Shown here: positions 1 through 7,295 of the stretch, in pieces
How positions within the stretch are numbered: position 1 is the stretch's first letter
Layout: the number at the start of each line of letters is the position of its first letter
Assembly: GCA_019750655.1 (NCBI GenBank)
Contig: JAIEOG010000235.1
Location: forward strand, 1-12,703
DNA: 12,703 nt
Source: a bacterium
GTDB lineage: Bacteria; Bdellovibrionota; FAC87; UBA2466
Reading direction: 5' to 3'
Made by a program: the position numbers and the translations under genes
The notes under the pieces: model-generated
Databases searched by the model: none
Told to the model about the DNA's origin: nothing
The model's input: the letters and a program-made list of their open reading frames with translations, nothing else

Positions 1-242
1 AGTTCGGAGAGTTTGCTGCCGTCCCCACGAGCGAAGAAAAGCCGAGGGCGGTGTCTGAGGGTCTCTGGGCCATGCCCGATCTCCAAGGTTTGAGTGTGCG
101 CGATGCTCTGCGCGTGCTCGGACATGAGTTGGAGAACGTGAAAATCCAGGGCACGGGTTATGTTGCCGGACAGCAGCCCGCTGCCGGCCAGCAGATATCC
201 GCGCGGACTCCTATCCAGCTTGTGTTTCAACCCACCACCTAG
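1..242 (+). CDS. ftsI: C-terminal end of a PASTA-domain penicillin-binding protein (probable FtsI), 5' partial
   Basis: The reading frame (codons beginning at base 3) is open from the window edge to a TAG at 240-242, so only the last 79 residues are visible. The final ~55 residues form a PASTA domain: it opens with MPDLQGLSVRDAL and ends with the typical GQQPAAGQQI...PIQLVF pattern. PASTA domains bind peptidoglycan stem peptides or beta-lactams, or act as spacers, at the C-terminus of class B PBPs and some kinases. The preceding stretch is a low-complexity linker. Lying directly upstream of murE, murF, mraY and murD, the gene is most likely the septal transpeptidase ftsI, as in other dcw clusters. 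The transpeptidase domain is outside the window, so the ftsI assignment rests on context; the PASTA call rests on sequence. A GTG at 51 is in frame but internal. Confidence 0.75.
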   Translation, partial: FGEFAAVPTSEEKPRAVSEGLWAMPDLQGLSVRDALRVLGHELENVKIQGTGYVAGQQPAAGQQISARTPIQLVFQPTT

Positions 243-312
243 CCTCCAAAACCCGCGCTAACCCTTCGATTTTTTATATACAAGGCGCCCCTGAAAGCTG
301 TACTTATGGCTC

Positions 313-1728
313 GTGTCGGTCGAAATCTGGGGCATCTTAATTTATGTAGTGCTGCAATTGGTGGTCGCGAGCCTCCTCTTGCGGGGGATCTCGTCCGAGA
401 AGGACTATTTTCTCGCGGGCCGTAGCTTAGGCCCCATCCTCGCCACCTTTTCCACTTTCGCCACTTGGTTCGGAGCGGAAACCTGCATGGGTTCCGCGGG
501 CCTTGTTTTCCGCGATGGCCTTTCGGGCGGGAAAGCCGATCCTTTGGGCTATGCCTCTTGCTTGCTCATCTTCGGTTTGTTTTTTGCCGCACGTCTTTGG
601 AAGCGCAACTTCATTACCTTGGGTGACCTCTTCCGCGAGCGTTATTCGGTCAGCGTAGAACGGTTTGCCGTTTTCTTGATGATCCCCACCTCGGTGATGT
701 GGGCGGCCGCGCAAATCCGCGCCTTCGGCCAAATCTTGGCAGCTTCCTCGGGCATGGAAGTCATGGTGGCCATCACGGTCGCTACAGCCATCGTGATTTT
801 GTACACCGCGGTCGGCGGTTTGATGGCCGATTGCGTGAACGACTTGGTGCACGGGATCTGCCTGATTGTAGGGATGGCGGCGCTGGTCATCGTAGTGGTG
901 AACCGTGTCGGTGGGATTGAAAACGTCGCCGCAGCCATTGGCGCGGAGCGCCTTTCGCTCTTTCCTGCGACGTCCGATAGCCTCTGGCACCGTTTGGATA
1001 AGCTCGCGATCCCGATTTTTGGTTCCTTGGTTTGCCAGGAGCTCGTGTCTCGCTCGTTAGCTTCTCGCTCGGCCAAGATCGCCCGGAACGCCACTCTTTG
1101 GGCGGCTGGTATCTACTTTACGATTGGTCTGATGCCCGTTTTCTTGGGCCTGATTGGCCCAGCGGTTGTTCCGGATCTAAATGACCCCGAGCAGCTCTTG
1201 CCTCGCTTGGCGCACCTTTACTTGCCGACATTCTTGTACATCATTTTTGCGGGAGCTTTGGTTTCGGCCATTCTCTCAACGGTGGATAGCGCGCTGCTTG
1301 CTGTTTCGGCGCTGTTTTCCCACAACGTCGTTTTCGCGCTGCACCCGGGTCTTTCGGAAAAGCAGAAAGTCTTTATCGCCCGCATGGTGGTTTTGGTTTG
1401 CGGGATCATCGCCTATTCGCTAGCGGTGTTTGGCGATGGTATTTATGCCCTCGTGCAGATGGCTTCGTCCTGGGGCAGCTCGGGGCTTGTGGTCGTGACA
1501 TGCTTTGCACTCTTTGGGCGCTTTGGTTCGTCTGCGAGCGCTCTTTCCACTTTTGCTGTGGGCCTTTTCTCGCTCCCGATCGCGGAAAATATTCTCGAGC
1601 TCCAAGCGCCCTATTTGTTCTCGCTCGCGATGTCCACGACCACCTATGTCGTGGTTGAGCTTGCGGTCCGTGGGATGAGTGTTGCAAGTCCCCGACTGGC
1701 TCAAGTGGGCTTGCGCCCGCGCCGGTGA
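313..1728 (+). CDS. Sodium:solute symporter (SSS) family transporter
   Basis: A 471-residue, very hydrophobic inner-membrane protein with about 12-13 predicted membrane segments. SSS-family features are visible: an N-terminal KDYFLAGRSLG stretch (residues 30-40), typical of the first loop; the YTAVGGLMADCVNDLVHG region (164-181), matching the SSS signature around GGL-x-A-x-x-x-D; and SAILSTVDSALLA (318-330), matching the TM8 segment that contributes to the Na2 sodium site. It probably couples Na+ influx to uptake of an organic solute. The substrate cannot be read from sequence. It sits between the PBP gene (70-bp gap) and murE (10-bp gap) in the same direction, so it is probably co-transcribed with wall genes. 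The GTG start at 313 is the only usable in-frame start after the TGA at 292; no good Shine-Dalgarno precedes it. An ATG at 306 is in another frame. The family call is secure; a link to cell-wall metabolism is inference. Confidence 0.88.
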   Translation: MSVEIWGILIYVVLQLVVASLLLRGISSEKDYFLAGRSLGPILATFSTFATWFGAETCMGSAGLVFRDGLSGGKADPLGYASCLLIFGLFFAARLWKRNFITLGDLFRERYSVSVERFAVFLMIPTSVMWAAAQIRAFGQILAASSGMEVMVAITVATAIVILYTAVGGLMADCVNDLVHGICLIVGMAALVIVVVNRVGGIENVAAAIGAERLSLFPATSDSLWHRLDKLAIPIFGSLVCQELVSRSLASRSAKIARNATLWAAGIYFTIGLMPVFLGLIGPAVVPDLNDPEQLLPRLAHLYLPTFLYIIFAGALVSAILSTVDSALLAVSALFSHNVVFALHPGLSEKQKVFIARMVVLVCGIIAYSLAVFGDGIYALVQMASSWGSSGLVVVTCFALFGRFGSSASALSTFAVGLFSLPIAENILELQAPYLFSLAMSTTTYVVVELAVRGMSVASPRLAQVGLRPRR

Positions 1729-1732
1729 GGAG
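1726..1732 (+). promoter_or_regulatory. Ribosome binding site that sets the murE start
   Basis: TGAGGAG lies 6 bases before the GTG at 1739 and overlaps the TGA stop of the transporter gene. No comparable site precedes the upstream in-frame GTG at 1679. The later start is therefore preferred, and it suggests translational coupling of murE to the transporter. Confidence 0.7.
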
Positions 1733-1738
1733 ACCCCT

Positions 1739-3208
1739 GTGAAAACAGTCCGCGATCTCCTTCCTCCTTCGGAGATCCTCAGTTCCAAAATCCCAGAAGA
1801 TGCCATCGTTTCTGCCGTTTCCGATTCAACGCACGCCGTGGTGCCGGGAGCGCTTTATTTTGCGCTAAAGGGTTCGCGCAGCGACGGCCACGCCTTTATT
1901 CCCCAAGCGCTCGAGGGCGGGGCGTTGGCTGTTGTCGTCGAATCGGCCGAAGCTTTTGCCGCTTGTCCACGCGCCATCTTGGTGAAGTCCACGCGGGCCG
2001 CGCTCGGGTATGCTGCAAGCGCATGGCACGGTTCCCCGACGCGCGCTCTGAAGCTCGTGGGGGTGACGGGAACCAATGGCAAAACCACCGTGAGCTATTT
2101 GCTGCGCTCCATTTGGAAGGCTGAGAATCTGCGCTGCGGCCTATTGGGAACAGTGGAATACCAGTTTGGCGATACGATCGTCCCTGCATCGCTGACCACA
2201 CCGGGCGCGCTTTTACTGCAATCTCTCTTCGCACAAATGGTGGAAGCCCAGGTGACCCACGCCGCGATGGAGGTTTCCTCGATCGCTTTGGATCAGCACC
2301 GCGTTGCGGGGTGCTACTACGATGTGGCTGTTTTTACGAATCTCACGCCTGATCACCTCGACTACCACGGGGATATGGGCGGGTATCTCGCTGCTAAAAA
2401 GCGGCTCTTTAATGAAATGGGCCCGCGTGTGGCCGTGCTCAATGCCGATGATCCGGCGTCGGTGGTGTTAAAGGAAGCGACGACGGCCGCTCAGACGCTG
2501 CTGTTTTCCATCAGGGATGCAAGTGCGGATTTCGGTGTGGTTTCGCAGACGATTTCAGCCCGGGGAATTCAAGCGGTGCTGAAAACACCCGTGGGGAATA
2601 TCGATTTCCATTCCCCGCTTCTGGGTTGGCATAACCTTTCGAATTGTCTGGCAGCTTTGGCGGCGGCCTATGCGACTGGCGTGGAGATCCAAGCCGCGGC
2701 GCGGGCTTTAGCCGAAAGCCTGGGAGCTCCCGGGCGCTTAGAGCGCGTGCCGACCTCTACGGAATCGCCGTACGTTTTTGTTGATTATGCGCACTCGGAA
2801 GATGCGCTTCGTAACGTCTTAGAAAGCCTGCGCCGTGTCCGTGGGGATGCCGGAGGGCGGATTTTCACGGTGTTTGGTTGTGGCGGCGACCGCGATCGCA
2901 CCAAACGCCCGCGGATGGCGCGCGCTGTTTCCGATCTGAGCGATGAGGTGATCCTCACTTCCGACAATCCGCGCACCGAAGATCCACAGGCGATCTTAAA
3001 CGAAATGGAATCCGGGCTACCGCAGGGCCGAAAATTCTTCCGCGAAGTCGATCGCCTTAAGGCTATCGAACTCGCCTTGGCACAAGCCAAAGCGGGCGAT
3101 TTTGTTCTCGTAGCCGGTAAGGGCCACGAAACTTACCAGATTTTGGGTACTCAAAAGGTTCCGTTTGACGACCGAGAAGTGGTTCGGAACTATTACGGGC
3201 GAGACTAA
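1739..3208 (+). CDS. murE: UDP-N-acetylmuramoyl-L-alanyl-D-glutamate--2,6-diaminopimelate ligase (MurE)
   Basis: A cytoplasmic Mur ligase that adds the third stem-peptide residue to UDP-MurNAc-L-Ala-D-Glu using ATP. The 489-residue length is normal for MurE. Visible motifs are the ATP-binding loop GTNGKTT (111-117), the mid-domain EVSS and NLTPDHLDYHGD region, the lysine in YLAAKK (K220) equivalent to the carbamylated lysine of E. coli MurE, the DNPR motif (409-412) and GKGHE (460-464). DNPR is the signature for meso-diaminopimelate rather than L-lysine specificity, so the wall should be DAP-type. The frame extends upstream to a GTG at 1679, which would overlap the transporter by 50 bp. The GTG at 1739 with its strong Shine-Dalgarno is preferred and gives a normal MurE N-terminus. 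It is followed by murF after one base. Confidence 0.96.
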   Translation: MKTVRDLLPPSEILSSKIPEDAIVSAVSDSTHAVVPGALYFALKGSRSDGHAFIPQALEGGALAVVVESAEAFAACPRAILVKSTRAALGYAASAWHGSPTRALKLVGVTGTNGKTTVSYLLRSIWKAENLRCGLLGTVEYQFGDTIVPASLTTPGALLLQSLFAQMVEAQVTHAAMEVSSIALDQHRVAGCYYDVAVFTNLTPDHLDYHGDMGGYLAAKKRLFNEMGPRVAVLNADDPASVVLKEATTAAQTLLFSIRDASADFGVVSQTISARGIQAVLKTPVGNIDFHSPLLGWHNLSNCLAALAAAYATGVEIQAAARALAESLGAPGRLERVPTSTESPYVFVDYAHSEDALRNVLESLRRVRGDAGGRIFTVFGCGGDRDRTKRPRMARAVSDLSDEVILTSDNPRTEDPQAILNEMESGLPQGRKFFREVDRLKAIELALAQAKAGDFVLVAGKGHETYQILGTQKVPFDDREVVRNYYGRD

Positions 3209-3209
3209 T

Positions 3210-4613
3210 TTGTTTTCCTGGATCACACTCGAAAATCTTGCTTCTTGGACGCTGGGTACCTGGCGAGGCCAACCTCCGCCTGCTTTGCCCGTGAAGTCTT
3301 TCTCGACGGATTCTCGCACGATCAAATCCGGCGAAGTATTTATCGCTCTCAAAGGCCCGAATTTCGACGGCCACGCTTACGTCGCTCAAGTCGCTAAGCA
3401 GGGCGCTCTGGCGGCGATCGTGCAAGAAGCCTGCGACGTAGATATCCCGCAGCTCGTGGTCCCTAACACGCAAGGCGCACTAGTCGCTTTAGGCGAGAAT
3501 ATCCGCGAGGCTTTCAAAGGCCCCGTCCTTGCGATTACCGGCAGCGCCGGCAAGTCTTCCACCAAAGAAATGGTTGCGGACCTGGTTGGCGACAAGGCTG
3601 TCCGATCGCCGAAGAGCTTTAACAATATCCTCGGTGTGCCGCGTACGATCTTCCTCGTGCAAGACGGCACGCAAGCGCTGGTTCTGGAAGTCGGCATGAA
3701 TGCGCCGGGCGAGATCGCAGAAATCTGCCAGCACTTCAAACCCACCATGGGGCTCATCACCAATATCGGCGAAGCCCATATGGGCAAACTCGGCGGGCAA
3801 GAAGGCATCTTCCGCGCCAAAAAAGAATTATTCGAGTGGCTTTCGCGTACGGCAGCTCCAGCGGTCGCGGTGAATTTAGACGATCCGTTTGTCGTCCGCG
3901 CGTACGAAGAATGCTTCAAGGGCCCTCACGCAGCTGTAACCTATTCCGCCAAAGGCGCTTCGGCAGATGTCCGCGTGCTATCGGCCGGGATGGATCCCTC
4001 GACGGGCGGGTTAACGGTGGAGTTAGACATCCGTGGCAACCGCGGTACCGTGCGCTTGGGTCTTTTCGGATTGCACCAGGCGCAGAACATCGCCGCGAGT
4101 TCTGCGGCGGCCTTGCTCTTAGGGCTAAAGCCCCTAGATATTCTTGCACGCTTGCCGCAGTTAAAGAGCACGGCCCAACGAGGGGAATTCATCCCGCTCC
4201 CGGAAGACCGCACGCTCATCGATGAATCGTACAATTCGAACCCTTCCGCGTTGGAAGCTTCGCTTTTGAGTATGGCTCAGCTCGATCCCCAGCGCCGCCG
4301 AGTCTTGGTGCTCGGGGAAATGCGCGAGCTCGGCGATTATTCTGCCGCCCAACACGCCCGCATTGGGCACTCGCTCGTGAAGCTCTACCTGCAGAAGAAG
4401 TTTCCATTCCTGCTCATCGGGGTGGGGAGTGGGTTTCTGCCTTTTCTGAGCGCCGTGGAGAAAGAACTTCCCGGCGCGCCGTGTTTGGCAGTGCCGGATG
4501 CGGAAGTCGCCGTGGAGCGGCTGCGTTCTCTGTTGCTGCCTGGAGACATTGTTCTTGTTAAGGGCTCGCGCGGCATTCAACTCGAACGCGTCGTCGAATT
4601 TCTCAAGACATAA
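3210..4613 (+). CDS. murF: UDP-N-acetylmuramoyl-tripeptide--D-alanyl-D-alanine ligase (MurF)
   Basis: A cytoplasmic ligase that joins D-Ala-D-Ala to UDP-MurNAc-tripeptide, completing the pentapeptide. The protein is 467 residues, close to the usual MurF length. Domain order is normal: an N-terminal substrate domain with STDSRTIKSGEVFIALKG; a central ATPase domain with the loop GSAGKSSTKEM (111-121), TNIGEAHM and the AKKELF lysine; and a C-terminal domain with DESYNSNP (338-345), LGEMRELG (368-375) and KGSRG (451-455). The ATP loop has Ser-Ser where most MurF proteins have Thr at the first position, a conservative change. The start is TTG at 3210, one base after the murE stop, with a modest GGGCGAG upstream. 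It gives MFSWITLENLASW, a typical MurF beginning. An earlier in-frame TTG at 3165 lies inside murE and is not favoured. The short gap implies coupled translation with murE. Confidence 0.95.
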   Translation: MFSWITLENLASWTLGTWRGQPPPALPVKSFSTDSRTIKSGEVFIALKGPNFDGHAYVAQVAKQGALAAIVQEACDVDIPQLVVPNTQGALVALGENIREAFKGPVLAITGSAGKSSTKEMVADLVGDKAVRSPKSFNNILGVPRTIFLVQDGTQALVLEVGMNAPGEIAEICQHFKPTMGLITNIGEAHMGKLGGQEGIFRAKKELFEWLSRTAAPAVAVNLDDPFVVRAYEECFKGPHAAVTYSAKGASADVRVLSAGMDPSTGGLTVELDIRGNRGTVRLGLFGLHQAQNIAASSAAALLLGLKPLDILARLPQLKSTAQRGEFIPLPEDRTLIDESYNSNPSALEASLLSMAQLDPQRRRVLVLGEMRELGDYSAAQHARIGHSLVKLYLQKKFPFLLIGVGSGFLPFLSAVEKELPGAPCLAVPDAEVAVERLRSLLLPGDIVLVKGSRGIQLERVVEFLKT

Positions 4614-4698
4614 CGCGCTGCAACGTATTTAGCTGAGTCAGTTCAAACAAAAAGAATTTCGCCTGTTTACCAGTTTATGCTTGCCGTGCGGCGCGTTA
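4611..4698 (+). repeat. Inverted 8-base pair in the murF-mraY gap
   Basis: TAACGCGC at 4611-4618, which includes the murF stop, is matched by its exact reverse complement GCGCGTTA at 4691-4698. The two arms are 72 bases apart. The 116-bp gap between murF and mraY is the longest inside the mur run and also holds the palindrome TTAGCTAA at 4701-4708 region. I see no convincing sigma-70 promoter and no terminator in it. The long-range pairing may be chance. Confidence 0.25.
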
Positions 4699-4717
4699 AT
4701 TAGCTAAACCGACCGAC

Positions 4718-4722
4718 GGGAG
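4718..4722 (+). promoter_or_regulatory. Ribosome binding site for the TTG start of mraY
   Basis: GGGAG lies 7 bases before the TTG at 4730, within a longer purine stretch GGGAGAAGG. It supports this unusual start codon, which gives an N-terminus of normal MraY length. Confidence 0.6.
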
Positions 4723-4729
4723 AAGGCCA

Positions 4730-5806
4730 TTGCTCTATCATTTACTTTACCCGCTTCGGGTAGACTTCAACGCGTTTAATGTCTTTCGCTACATCACGTT
4801 CCGCACTCTTTGCGCGGGTTTGACCGCGCTCGTGCTCACTCTGGCGCTGGGCCCTTTGTTCATCCGTTTGATGAGCCGCTACCAGCTCGGCCAGCAGGTC
4901 CGCGACGACGGACCTCAATCGCATTTGAAAAAGCAGGGCACGCCGACCATGGGCGGGATTTTGATCCTCGCTTCGGTTTTAATTTCGACTCTGCTCTGGG
5001 CTGATCTCACAAACCCCTACATCTGGATCGTCTTAGGTGTGATGGTTGCGTTCGGTTTCATTGGTTGGCTCGATGATTTCCGCAAGATCAGCCTCGCCAA
5101 TTCCAAAGGGCTTTCTGAACGGTCTAAGATGTTGCTCCAAACGCTCTTTGCGCTCGCGGCCATCTGGTTGCTCTTCGGCCACCACGGTTTGAGCACGCGG
5201 CTTTATCTGCCGTTTTTTCGCCAGCTCACTCCCGAACTCTATTGGCTCTATGGTGTGCTCGCTTGGTTCGTTATCGTCGGTACTTCTAACTCCGTGAACC
5301 TCACGGATGGGTTGGATGGGCTTGCTATCGGCCCCGTGATCACGACGGCCGCGACGTTTGGTATTTTTGCTTACCTCGCGGGTAATGCAAAGCTCGCTAC
5401 TTACTTGTTTATTCCGTACATCAAAGATGCCGGTGAGCTTGCGATCTTATGCTCGAGTATTGTATGCGCGGGTATGGGGTTTTTGTGGTTTAACACATAC
5501 CCTGCTCAGGTCTTCATGGGAGACGTGGGCGCACTGGCTCTGGGCGCAGCTCTTGGGACAGTGGCGCTGATCACCAAGAACGAATTGGTGTTGGCGCTTG
5601 TGGGAGGGATTTTTGTTCTGGAGGCCTGTTCGGTTATCGCCCAACGTGTCTCTTACAAAACCCGCAAAAAAAGAGTTTTGAAAATGGCGCCGATCCACCA
5701 CCACTTCGAGTTGTCGGGGTGGGCGGAGCCGCAGGTAACCGTACGCTTCTGGATTATTTCCGTAGTACTGGCCATGTTGGGCCTGGCTACTTTGAAGCTG
5801 CGATAA
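4730..5806 (+). CDS. mraY: Phospho-N-acetylmuramoyl-pentapeptide-transferase (MraY)
   Basis: An integral inner-membrane enzyme that moves phospho-MurNAc-pentapeptide from UDP onto undecaprenyl phosphate, making lipid I. The 358 residues compare with about 360 in E. coli, and around ten membrane segments are apparent. Family motifs are all present: the DDGPQSHLKKQGTPTMGG loop (59-76), the catalytic Asp pair in GWLDDFRKI (D115-D116), NLTDGLDGLA (190-199) with its conserved Asp residues, FMGDVGALALG (262-272), and the HHH motif in PIHHHFELSGW (321-331). The start is TTG at 4730. The resulting N-terminus (MLYHLLYPL...FNVFRYITFR) matches the usual MraY beginning, and a GGGAG site lies upstream. 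It is preceded by a 116-bp gap after murF and followed 23 bp later by murD. Confidence 0.97.
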   Translation: MLYHLLYPLRVDFNAFNVFRYITFRTLCAGLTALVLTLALGPLFIRLMSRYQLGQQVRDDGPQSHLKKQGTPTMGGILILASVLISTLLWADLTNPYIWIVLGVMVAFGFIGWLDDFRKISLANSKGLSERSKMLLQTLFALAAIWLLFGHHGLSTRLYLPFFRQLTPELYWLYGVLAWFVIVGTSNSVNLTDGLDGLAIGPVITTAATFGIFAYLAGNAKLATYLFIPYIKDAGELAILCSSIVCAGMGFLWFNTYPAQVFMGDVGALALGAALGTVALITKNELVLALVGGIFVLEACSVIAQRVSYKTRKKRVLKMAPIHHHFELSGWAEPQVTVRFWIISVVLAMLGLATLKLR

Positions 5807-5829
5807 AGATTTTGATTCGGGAGATATAG

Positions 5830-7221
5830 ATGGCCAAACCAGTGACACCAAAAAAGAAACAGCGGGCTCTAGTTGTAGGGCTCGGCCGCAGTGGCGTAGC
5901 AGCCGTAAAGCTGCTCGTCAAAAAAGGTTACAAAGTTACCGTTACTGACGAACTCAACAAGACGGATCTCAAGGATTCTTTGGATGCGTTGGAATCCATC
6001 GAGTTCAAAGCCGAGCTTGGTAAGCACGTCCTCAAAACCTTCTCGGATCAGGATCTCATTGTCGTCAGCCCCGGTGTGCGGCTCGATATCAAGCCTTTGC
6101 AGCATGCAGAAAAAGCGGGCGTTCCGATCATCAGCGAAGTCGAACTGGCCGCGCAGTATATTTCGGAGCCCATCATCGCTGTTACTGGCACGAATGGGAA
6201 AAGCACGACGGCTAGCCTCATTGCTGAGATGATCCGCTTGGGCGGCAAATCGGTTTTCTTGGGTGGCAATATCGGTACCGCGCTTTCGGAATATCCATTG
6301 CGGCGTGAAAAAGCCGATTTCGTGGTCGTAGAAGTCAGCAGCTTCCAGCTGGATACCTGCCGCCAATTTAAGCCGCATGTTGCGGTTGTCTTGAACGTCG
6401 CGCCGGATCACTTGGACCGCTACACGGGCTTTGACGCTTATGCCGCTTCCAAAGCGCGCATCCAGAACAATATGACGGAAGAAGATTACCTAATCTTCAA
6501 CCACCGCGATGCAAAGCTGACGTCTTTGCTTGCTGGTACGCGTGCGAAAGTCTTGCACTTCACTTCCGAGCCGCTCGCTCGCATGGATCCAGCGGTTGCT
6601 GAGAAGTTCCAGGGCGCGTACCTCGGTGCTCCTCACATGCTGCAGCTGAAAGCCGCGCGTTGGAAGGATCACGCTTACCCGGTTTCCGAGAGTCTTTTGC
6701 GCGGGATCCATAACCGCGAAAACATGCTCGCTGCCGTTTTGGCAGCGAAGCTTGCGGGTATCTCGAATGAATCCATCCACAAAGCCTTGGTGACGTTCAA
6801 GCCTTTGCCGCACCGGATGGAGTTCGTGGGCCGCAAGAACCAGGTTTATTTCTACAACGACTCCAAGGGCACGAACGTCCATTCGTTGATGCGCTCTTTG
6901 GAAAGCTTTAACGAGCCTGTGATTCTCATCGCCGGTGGCCGGGATAAGGGCGAGGATTACGGTCCGCTCGCGCCTTCGATTCGCCGGCATGTGAAAAACC
7001 TGATCTTGGTGGGTGAGGCGAAAGAAAAGCTTAACCGCGCTATCGGGGATTTCAGCGAGACCTTCCTAGTGGGAACGTTCGAAGAAGCTGTGTACTTGGC
7101 GTACCAGAAGTCGCGTTCGGGCGATGTGATCTTGCTCTCGCCTGGGTGCGCGAGCCAGGACATGTTCAAGAACTTCGAAGAACGCGGCAATTACTTCAAG
7201 AAGATCGTTTCTACGTTCTAA
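5830..7221 (+). CDS. murD: UDP-N-acetylmuramoylalanine--D-glutamate ligase (MurD)
   Basis: A cytoplasmic Mur ligase that adds D-glutamate to UDP-MurNAc-L-Ala. It has 463 residues, slightly longer than E. coli MurD (438). The N-terminal Rossmann-like domain shows VVGLGRSGVAAVKLL (15-29) for UDP-substrate binding. The central domain has the ATP loop GTNGKST (120-126), EVSSFQLD (168-175), NVAPDHLDRY (189-198) and the AASK lysine (K208) equivalent to the carbamylated residue. The C-terminal domain has LPHRMEFV, YNDSKGTN, IAGGRDKG and SPGCASQDMF. In the last motif Gly replaces the more usual Ala (SPACAS). The start is ATG at 5830 with GGGAG six bases upstream. It is the last gene of the mur run and is followed within 20 bp by a hairpin terminator. 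Confidence 0.97.
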   Translation: MAKPVTPKKKQRALVVGLGRSGVAAVKLLVKKGYKVTVTDELNKTDLKDSLDALESIEFKAELGKHVLKTFSDQDLIVVSPGVRLDIKPLQHAEKAGVPIISEVELAAQYISEPIIAVTGTNGKSTTASLIAEMIRLGGKSVFLGGNIGTALSEYPLRREKADFVVVEVSSFQLDTCRQFKPHVAVVLNVAPDHLDRYTGFDAYAASKARIQNNMTEEDYLIFNHRDAKLTSLLAGTRAKVLHFTSEPLARMDPAVAEKFQGAYLGAPHMLQLKAARWKDHAYPVSESLLRGIHNRENMLAAVLAAKLAGISNESIHKALVTFKPLPHRMEFVGRKNQVYFYNDSKGTNVHSLMRSLESFNEPVILIAGGRDKGEDYGPLAPSIRRHVKNLILVGEAKEKLNRAIGDFSETFLVGTFEEAVYLAYQKSRSGDVILLSPGCASQDMFKNFEERGNYFKKIVSTF

Positions 7222-7240
7222 GAACTGCTGCTTCAGAAAT

Positions 7241-7271
7241 AAAAAAGCCGGCTCTTGCGAGCCGGCTTTTT
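7241..7271. terminator. Bidirectional intrinsic terminator between murD and the Dsb-like gene
   Basis: A perfect stem GAGCCGGCTTTTT / AAAAAGCCGGCTC closes a 4-base loop TTGC (7255-7258). It is flanked by an A-run on the left and a T-run on the right. Because the A-run becomes a T-run on the opposite strand, it can stop transcription from murD and from the convergent lipoprotein gene ending at 7296. Confidence 0.93.
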
Positions 7272-7295
7272 ACATTTCCCTTGAGCGGGAAGGGC

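Noticed and set aside
243..312. Possible terminator or promoter between the PBP gene and the transporter
   Set aside because: There is a T/A-rich stretch at 270-280 but no hairpin before it and no -35 partner for the TATATA.
427..1094. Long minus-strand open frames opposite the transporter gene
   Set aside because: They lie entirely opposite a gene with clear SSS motifs, their translations are rich in His, Arg and Gln with no recognisable domain, and they have no ribosome binding sites. They are by-products of codon bias.
1679..1738. Upstream GTG start for murE
   Set aside because: It would overlap the transporter, has no ribosome binding site and adds 20 residues not typical of MurE. The GTG at 1739 has a strong site.
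5869..6990. Minus-strand open frames of about 170-180 codons opposite murD
   Set aside because: murD is certain from its motifs along its whole length; the antisense translations are low-complexity and unlike any family.
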